DNA of 64,000 bases. Origin: Termitomyces sp. T153 (Eukaryota > Basidiomycota > Agaricomycetes > Agaricales > Lyophyllaceae). The notes below the pieces were generated by a model, which was not told the origin of the DNA, did not search any database, and worked only from the letters and a program-made list of their open reading frames with translations. Within the stretch, counting starts at the first letter, position 1; the number at the start of each line of letters is the position of its first letter. Of the stretch, positions 58,267-64,000 are shown piece after piece. The position numbers were made by a program, and so were the translations under genes. Location: NCBI GenBank assembly GCA_018296165.2, contig JACKQL020000073.1, positions 1-64,000 of the forward strand, in the 5' to 3' direction.

Positions 58267-59208
58267 GATATATGATTTTCTGGTTTTTGAAATGTAATGG
58301 TGTTCCTCTGGATTGGTTGGTAGTAAAGCTTCCTCTTCAACAATGTCTTTCATAACATGAGATCTTGCATTTCAGCACTCATATAAAGTAATCTGCTTCT
58401 CAGACTGATTTTTATTAGTTTGTGCATAAAATGCCTTGACTCATTTGTGTTCCATTTTGCCCTTATTAAATTATCAAATCAGATTTCAAAAAATAATCAT
58501 GCCAACTCACAATTTGGGTTGAATAAGATACCAAAGCATCAACTTGCTCCAGGATAATGAACCATTGAATGAATCTTTAGAGTATCAAGTGTAAGGGATC
58601 TTAGTTTATTTGATAGCACAATAGGCTCAGATGCCTTCATTTTGCCTGATTTCTTTGCACTAGTCGCTGCTTTTCTATGTGCAAAAGCAGTATCTTCCTT
58701 TGGTGTTTCACATGTTTCAAATTCAGAACAGACTTCTTTAGCAAAAACTTAGACAGTTCTTAGAGAACATTTATTGGCATTTGACATATCTGTAATGAAA
58801 TCACAAAATCTCAAGCAGCAAAGCTATGCATTTCAGAAAGTTATTTGACAATAGCTGGTATGAAATCAAGATAGAATCAGATTGTAATGAGCAAACTTCT
58901 TATCACAGATCCAATTTAGCAACAGAATTAGAACCATATGTGTGCAACATCCCAATAAGATGCATAAAGACTTGCTTTCAGACACCAAGTTCAAACTCAT
59001 GCATGAGATCAGAAAAAGATAGATCAAAGTAATTTTCTTTATTTGGCAAAAGCAGCTATTAGAATGCATTCTGAGCAGATATAGTAAGTATCATTAATGA
59101 ATGACTTGGTTGATTCCTTACCTCAATTGGCACAAATAATTCACCAAGAATGTTATCAATTGCTCTGCCTGTTGCAGCATATCTTCTTGTGAAGATATAT
59201 TTTCTATC
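58267..59208 (-). pseudogene. Plavaka/CACTA-type relic, C-terminal transposase region
   Basis: The minus strand reads YIFTRRYAATGRAIDNILGE (about 59130-59200), then VFAKEVCSEFETCETPKEDT, KMKASEPIVLSNKLRSLTLD and LKIHSMVHYPGAS (about 58540-58600), resembling the region after the catalytic core in Plavaka-type transposases. Stops are present. It joins the copia fragment at about 59208. It is a different copy from the relic at 20-4474, which lacks this part. Confidence 0.55.
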
Positions 59209-60165
59209 AAATGCTTCACTTTTCTTCTTCAGAGCCATAGCAGCTCTAAGGCTTGTGCAATTATCAATGCATGTGAGTGATCTAATAACAATAGCCCCCA
59301 ATTGCAGTGACTGAAAGAGGGCCATGTACATCACTGTGGATCAATTCTAATGGTTTAGATGCATGACTACTGGAAGAAGAAAAGGGATTAGAGCACATTT
59401 TGCCAGCCAAACAAGGTTCACAGATGTAATCAGGCTTTGCAGCAGAATTCAAGTCCAAACCAACTACCAACTTAATGAGCAAATCTGCAATGCCAAAGTG
59501 TCATATCAAGTGGCAATGTGCCGGTAAAATGAGGAGACTCCAAAATTGGTGCAGTACAACTATCCAAATGAGCAGAGTTATTGGAGTTGATTGTAGCACA
59601 GAATAACTCTTTTCTATTCAACCAGAAATGCATGGCTTGTTCGTCAATATAAATGTTGTAGCCTTTGTTTCTAGTCAAATATATACAGGACAAGAGATTA
59701 TTTTGAAGCAATGGAACATGCAAGACTCTGTGGAACTCTAAAGACCAGATTTTCTTCCTATTTACAACTGGATGAAATACAACTGTTCTAATCCCAGCTG
59801 AGTTGAGTAAATAATGCTGTTATCAGCTAATCTGACTGGAGTGTGATAGGGAGCATAATTCTGAACCCAATTTTGATGTGGGGTCATATGGCAAGTGGCT
59901 CCTGAGTCTACAATCCAATTGAAACCAGCTTCAGGTTGTATGAAAAGAGAAGGACCTGAGTAATCTGATAAACAAGTACTTGCATTTTCAGTAAATCCTG
60001 CATCAACTTTTTTGGACTTGTCATAATTGAAAGCTGCATTAGCTTGCTCCTGGCCCTTTTGCCTCCACTCATAGCAATTATAGCAGGAGCAGACTCATCA
60101 GAGCAATGATGACATTGTGTTTCCTCTGTAACAAAGGCCTGATGGATCTTGGCCTTGAAAGAAAA
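59209..60165 (-). pseudogene. decayed copia-2 family fragment (gag end to integrase start)
   Basis: On the minus strand it follows copia-2 from gag KIHQAFVTEE (about 60150) through protease, GAG-pre-integrase (open 59472-59723 and 59282-59482) to AAMALKKKSEAF (59210). About 130 bp around the zinc knuckle are deleted (near 60070). It has no LTRs. At three places where copia-2 has stops, this copy has CAG (about 60050), CAA (59873-59875) and TAG (59282-59284). Confidence 0.85.
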
Positions 60166-60784
60166 AAATCATTAACATATCTACTTAGTTTGTTTCAGTA
60201 TTGTGGGAATACTTAATTACTCAAATTTTGTATGAACACAAATTGTGATTGCTAGTATTTCACAGTACAAAGGCTACAATGCTTCAAAACTTAAAGACTC
60301 TTCAAGATATTCTTCTTCTTCCTCATTGTCCTCTGACTATCCCCATTCCTCATCTCCTCCTCTCCATCATTCAACTCATTTTCTTCATCTTGATCATCTT
60401 CAGTCACTGATCTTGCTTCTTCTTAGGCTTAAAGATTTACAAGCTCTTCATTTGATTCCTCAGAGGAAGAGACTGATCCAGATATCTCTGGAGAGTATGC
60501 AATTTCCATACTTTTTTGCATCTTGTGAGTTGCTTTCTTGTGTAATCTGGTGTCCAATTCCACCACCTGTAAACCACACAAACATATCTCTGTCAACAAA
60601 ATTAGACATTTTTTGATATTAATGTTTTAATCAACAATGACAAAAAACTTGATATTTGCTTACATATTAATATAATAGCATTCATAATCCACATTCTTTT
60701 CCTCTGGCTTCTATGCCATATACTGACCCAATAGTTCATCAGTGGTATTCTCTAAAAATAGGGTAAGGGAGAGTCTTGATAACA
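60166..60784. other. unassigned CpG-poor sequence
   Basis: The plus frame 60245-60616 is serine- and leucine-rich. The minus strand reads an acidic stretch (VSSSEESNEELVNL, TEDDQDEENELNDGEEE) with stops, as seen at transposase ends. No family could be assigned. Confidence 0.3.
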
Positions 60785-61872
60785 TGTCAGGTTCTGCTGA
60801 CCATGGGGGCTCAGCTTAACTGGGCAAGTCCTTACTAGGCAGACACAACATCCTGTCCTTTATGACCTGGCATTCTGGGAAGGTCTGGACTTCAGATACT
60901 TGCAAAAAGAGGTTTGAAAAAGCAGTCTGAGAAGGTCTGGGGTAGTTCAGAAAAGTCTAGGACAAGGCAAAATAAGGGATCAGGCTTGGGGCTTGTCAGG
61001 CACAAGTCCAGAGGCAGGTATTGAGGATGTGGAGCAAGCAGAGGTCATGAGAGTGATGAGAGCAGGGCCAGAGATTGGTGGATGATTGATTAATGTTGAT
61101 GGGGTCTGGAGCTGAGCATAGGGCAAGGTCTGGAGTTAGTTATGAATGTTGGTTTGTAAATATAAAAATAGTGATATGCACTAAGTTCATAACAGCATTA
61201 GAGTTGAAAGTAATTCAGGCACACATGAAAGCAATACAGAGCAGACAAGGCAAGATGAGTCAGGATGAGATAGAGACAAGAATGAAATAGATTGAGATGC
61301 AAGACTAGAGAGACAGAAAATAGAGACAAGACCAGAAAATGTAACCAGAATACAAATGTAACAGAGAAGTATCAGCAATATCAAGACTATTGTAGCAAAT
61401 ATTGCTCTACAGCTTATATACTGACTACTAGAGTTCCCCTGAAGATAGCAGGTCTGGCAGTGGGGCTCACTAGAGCTGCACAGAGTCAACAGGTGTTGGT
61501 TCTGATCAGTTGGTAGACTGTAGTGATGTACTGATGGGAACTGAGGGAACTGATGGGAGTGTGGGCCATACTGGGAGTGATGAGATGTTCTGGAGTGGCT
61601 GGGTAAGCTGTGGTGACACAATGGTGGGGGTTTGCAGTGAGTGCTAGAGTTCCTGGAAAGCATTGGAGATAGCTGAGGGCTTAGAAGAGAATAGGAATGT
61701 AGTAGAGTTTGTCAGGGGCTATCAAAGTTTGCTGGGAAAGTGTTAGAATTAGCTAGGGTGGGTGCTGTGCATAAACCAAGGTTGAGGTCAGTTAAGGGGG
61801 TGTGGGTGGGGGACTCCAGAGGAGTAGGGTTGCTTGAGAAGAGGTCCAGAGGTCTGGAAGTGGGTTATGACA
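60785..61872 (+). repeat. long LTR, same family as 368-1495, 1,088 bp
   Basis: It starts TGTCAGGTTCTGCTGACC and ends GTGGGTTATGACA, co-linear with 368-1495. The flanks (TAACA and GTATG) do not form a target duplication, unlike the other copies, so one side may have been exchanged or deleted. Confidence 0.75.
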
Positions 61873-62309
61873 GTATGGCCATGTTGGTACAACTTGAACC
61901 AACACACCTGCTGCTGCTCCTAAGATATGTAAATGATGTCTTTTGGCAAGGTTACATGGCCAACTCTGCCGCTTCCTCCCCTGGCCTGGAAACCAAATTT
62001 TACTTGGGGTTCTAATTTTGCACTGTGAAATGTCTAAGTGTGGCTATGAATTCCTCCTCAATGCAGGAAGGAACACTCTCAGGAAGTACACTTTACACTA
62101 TGTACAAGATGTTTTTGAAAACCTTCTCCCTTGCTATGGTGGGAAACTTGGGAATGTAATGTCTGAGTTGGTATCCTTGGGATTTGTTGGGAGAGGATGT
62201 CACATTGCTGATCACATCAATACACATTTATATTATCCTTGACTCCAGGAGCTGCATATTAAACATGATCTATAGTCTATGCCTTTGGCACAGGCCTAGA
62301 ACTTTTGCT
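61873..62309. other. unassigned, short plus-strand frames
   Basis: Two overlapping frames (61740-62015 and 61943-62242) are open. One reads KYTLHYVQDVFENLLPCYGG. No family recognised. It is probably part of the element carrying the minisatellite. Confidence 0.25.
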
Positions 62310-62725
62310 AAGTCTCAGATCCAACCTCACTTTATTGAGTTAGGTCCTCAATATTCTAACTCAATGTTGAGATCCAGACACAACCTCACTTTGTTCAGTT
62401 AGGTCTTTGTATTTGTGAATTCAATGCTAAGATCTAGACCCAACCTCACTTCATTCAGTTAGGTCTTTGTATTTGTTAAAAGTCCAGACTCAACCTCACT
62501 TCATTCAGTTACAGTAGGTCTTTGTATTTGTTGATTCAATGCTAAGGTCTGGACTCAACCTCACTTCATTCAGTTAGGTCTTTGTATTTGCTAATTCAAT
62601 GCTAAGATCCAGACCAAACCTCACTTCATTTGGTTAGGTCTTTGTATCTTGTTGACTCAATGCTAAGGTCTGGACCCAGACTGACTTTGTTCTGTTAGGT
62701 CTTTGTAGTTTGTTGACTAAGTGTT
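62310..62725. repeat. minisatellite, about 60-bp unit, about 7 copies
   Basis: The unit contains CAACCTCACTTCATTCAGTT and AGGTCTTTGTATTTGTTGAT plus TTCAATGCTAAG. Unit starts (CAACCTCAC) lie near 62322, 62381, 62441, 62491, 62556, 62616 and 62676. Spacing is 59-61 bp except for a shortened unit (50) and the next (65). Units differ mainly by transitions. Confidence 0.9.
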
Positions 62726-62942
62726 GCTTTCTGTTACAATTAAATACTGAGATTTTATATATAAAGCAATTATATATCTATGTTATATTATCAACAAAAT
62801 ACTAGAATGTACACTAATATACATTAGAAATGCTAGGGATTGTTAAAGTCAGTATTAACTAAGGAATTATTCAAACTGTCACATTTACATTTCTAAACTA
62901 TTCAGAATATCTTTACTACACTCATGTTATATAAATTAGGTG

Positions 62943-63300
62943 CTAAAGTTCATAGAAGTTAACAATTTCTTGCTTGAATCCATTGAAAGTCACACTTACA
63001 TTTGTAAACCATTCAGGATTTCTTGATAGACAATATTTGCAGTCTTTCTTGATGTGTTTCCTGAGTCTAAAATGACTTTGATATGCTCTCTTGATGTGCA
63101 CCAAGAAAGTACAACATAAAGTTGGCCATGTGCAAAAACTCCTGATTGAAGGTCCAATCCACCATGCCTGACTGATTGACTCTGAGACTTGTTGATCCAT
63201 AGCAAAGGCTAGACAAACTGGGAATTGTCTCCTGTGCAATGAAATTGGCAAATCCTCTTCAGAGGCATTCATAATGTGGTGCTATCAAGTAAGGTTGCCT
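62943..63300 (-). pseudogene. Helitron helicase C-terminal fragment
   Basis: The minus strand reads NASEEDLPISLHRRQFPVCL, then, after frameshifts, SQSVRHGGLDLQSGVFAHGQ and CTSREHIKVILDSGNTSRK. These match the final PIF1-like helicase motifs of Helitrons. It is the part missing from the fragment at 51520-52510, which breaks at almost the same residue (IANA). Confidence 0.7.
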
Positions 63301-63912
63301 TCTTAAAATAGGTTGAACAGGAGCCAAGCTGTGGTGGAATAGTAGGGTGAATGGGAAGCTCTAATTCTTTTGCTAGTATATTTTGGCAGGATTTTCTGGT
63401 TGTGGTGGATGATTGGGTAGTGCAGAGTCCAAGTCTTCTGCCAGTTGATCTTCAGCAGGATCCACATGTTCCAAGTCATCATCAGAAGGCATATCATCCT
63501 GAGGACCCAATAGATGATCAATGGGAGGATCCAATTGTTCTGCTACCTTGATAATGAGCAGGATCAACATATTACAAGTCATCATTGGAAGTTATGTCAT
63601 TCTGAGGACCTGAATCATCAAAGTCCTCTTCCAAATCAGCTTCATGTTGCTATTCCCAGCCTTGGAAGATCCTATGAGTCATAGCTGCATTCAAAGGACT
63701 ATGTTCAGGTATCAGATCAATATGCTATTAAACTTTGTTAGTTAAAGTAGCATTTTGAAATAGTACTTCCAAGCAAGGACTACTTTTTGTTTATATTTGT
63801 ATGTAGTCATGTGCTGGGAGTCTGGAAATTGAGGCTATTTACAATGAATTTTTGTTTTTGAATTGAATTCTGAATTTGATTGTTGTTGAGTGTTTTTCCC
63901 AGAAGCTCTAGA
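63301..63912. other. unassigned CpG-poor sequence with internal repeats
   Basis: The block GATCAGGATC...CAAGTCATCATC occurs at about 63455-63490 and again, altered, at about 63558-63592. The minus strand reads acidic DSGPQNDITS and PQPENPAKIY pieces with stops. No gene is supported. Confidence 0.35.
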
Positions 63913-64000
63913 ATAATTTTCCAAACACTGGCATTGAAAATTCTTAGACTTGTTCTCTTTAGATCTCCCTCTGCCAGGTGAGTAGCTAGAACTTTAGAAC
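63913..64000 (+). repeat. partial LTR, gypsy A family, running off the right edge
   Basis: TTTTCCAAACACTGGCATTG, then AGACTTGTTCTCTTTAGATC and TCCCTCTGCCAGGTGAGTAG match the middle of the solo LTR at 51026-51462 (reverse complement). The LTR start is missing on the left, and the rest lies beyond the window. Confidence 0.75.

Noticed and set aside
62310..62725. CRISPR-like array
   Set aside because: The units are contiguous, about 60 bp and imperfect, with no repeat-spacer alternation, and the genome is eukaryotic. It is a minisatellite.
1..64000. An undescribed defence system, gene cluster or other novel multi-gene system
   Set aside because: Nothing beyond transposable elements and three ordinary fungal genes is supported. 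No cluster of co-oriented unknown genes, no nuclease or toxin-like set and no biosynthetic core enzyme was seen.
1..64000. tRNA and rRNA genes
   Set aside because: I saw no credible A-box/B-box pair or rRNA core by eye; a covariance-model scan (for example tRNAscan-SE) would decide.

Overview
The window looks like a chromosome segment of a filamentous basidiomycete, most likely Agaricomycetes. The reasons are very short introns (about 40-80 bp), a DUF6534-type membrane protein gene, a fungal RUS (DUF647) gene, and Plavaka-type CACTA, Ngaro-type, pogo, hAT, Helitron, Ty1/copia and Ty3/gypsy elements. I cannot name the species.

The window is a mosaic of two kinds of DNA. CpG-containing, gene-bearing blocks lie at about 5.3-8.16 kb and 27.2-42.65 kb. 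They hold three genes whose exons I could join by hand: a 16-exon DUF6534-type membrane protein gene (6083-7923, +), a bHLH transcription factor (35196-36847, +) and a RUS/DUF647 gene (40331-42080, -). The rest, roughly 70%, is CpG-poor and made almost wholly of transposable elements, nearly all broken by stops and frameshifts.

Layout. At 1-4474 is a Plavaka/CACTA transposase relic (-) holding two opposed solo LTRs with perfect 5-bp target duplications. A Tc1/mariner tail follows at 4734-5290. At 10402-25470 is a nested stack: a pogo relic, a Ty3/gypsy element (B, -) apparently inserted at its right side, a solo LTR inserted at the edge of B's 3' LTR, a Ty1/copia element inserted in B's gag, and a second Ty3/gypsy element (A, +) with two 350-bp LTRs inserted in the copia protease region. 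At 25.4-27.2 kb is an unrecognised 277-codon frame. A pogo deletion derivative (27801-29028) sits inside the gene-bearing block.

At 42650-49095 (-) is a Ngaro/DIRS-type tyrosine-recombinase retrotransposon with gag-like, RT/RNase H and recombinase regions and the diagnostic A1-ORFs-B1-A2-B2 split direct repeats. It carries its own nested solo LTR. Then follow a hAT relic (+), an orphan Tc1 end, another solo LTR, a Helitron helicase fragment, and a nearly intact Ty1/copia element (52683-58266). Plavaka and copia fragments, a long LTR, a 60-bp minisatellite, a Helitron C-terminus and an LTR piece running off the right edge complete the window.

The mobile elements do not work together; their interest lies in insertion order and decay. 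At least four element families have lost a catalytic Asp by Asp-to-Asn (G-to-A) change, and copies of one copia family carry different decay products of the same codons. That fits strong C-to-T mutation of repeats (methylation-driven or RIP-like). I found no CRISPR array and no convincing tRNA or rRNA gene, and no sign of an undescribed defence or metabolic system. The most unusual items are the Ngaro architecture, the self-priming signature of gypsy A, the nested stack, and the microexon-bearing genes.
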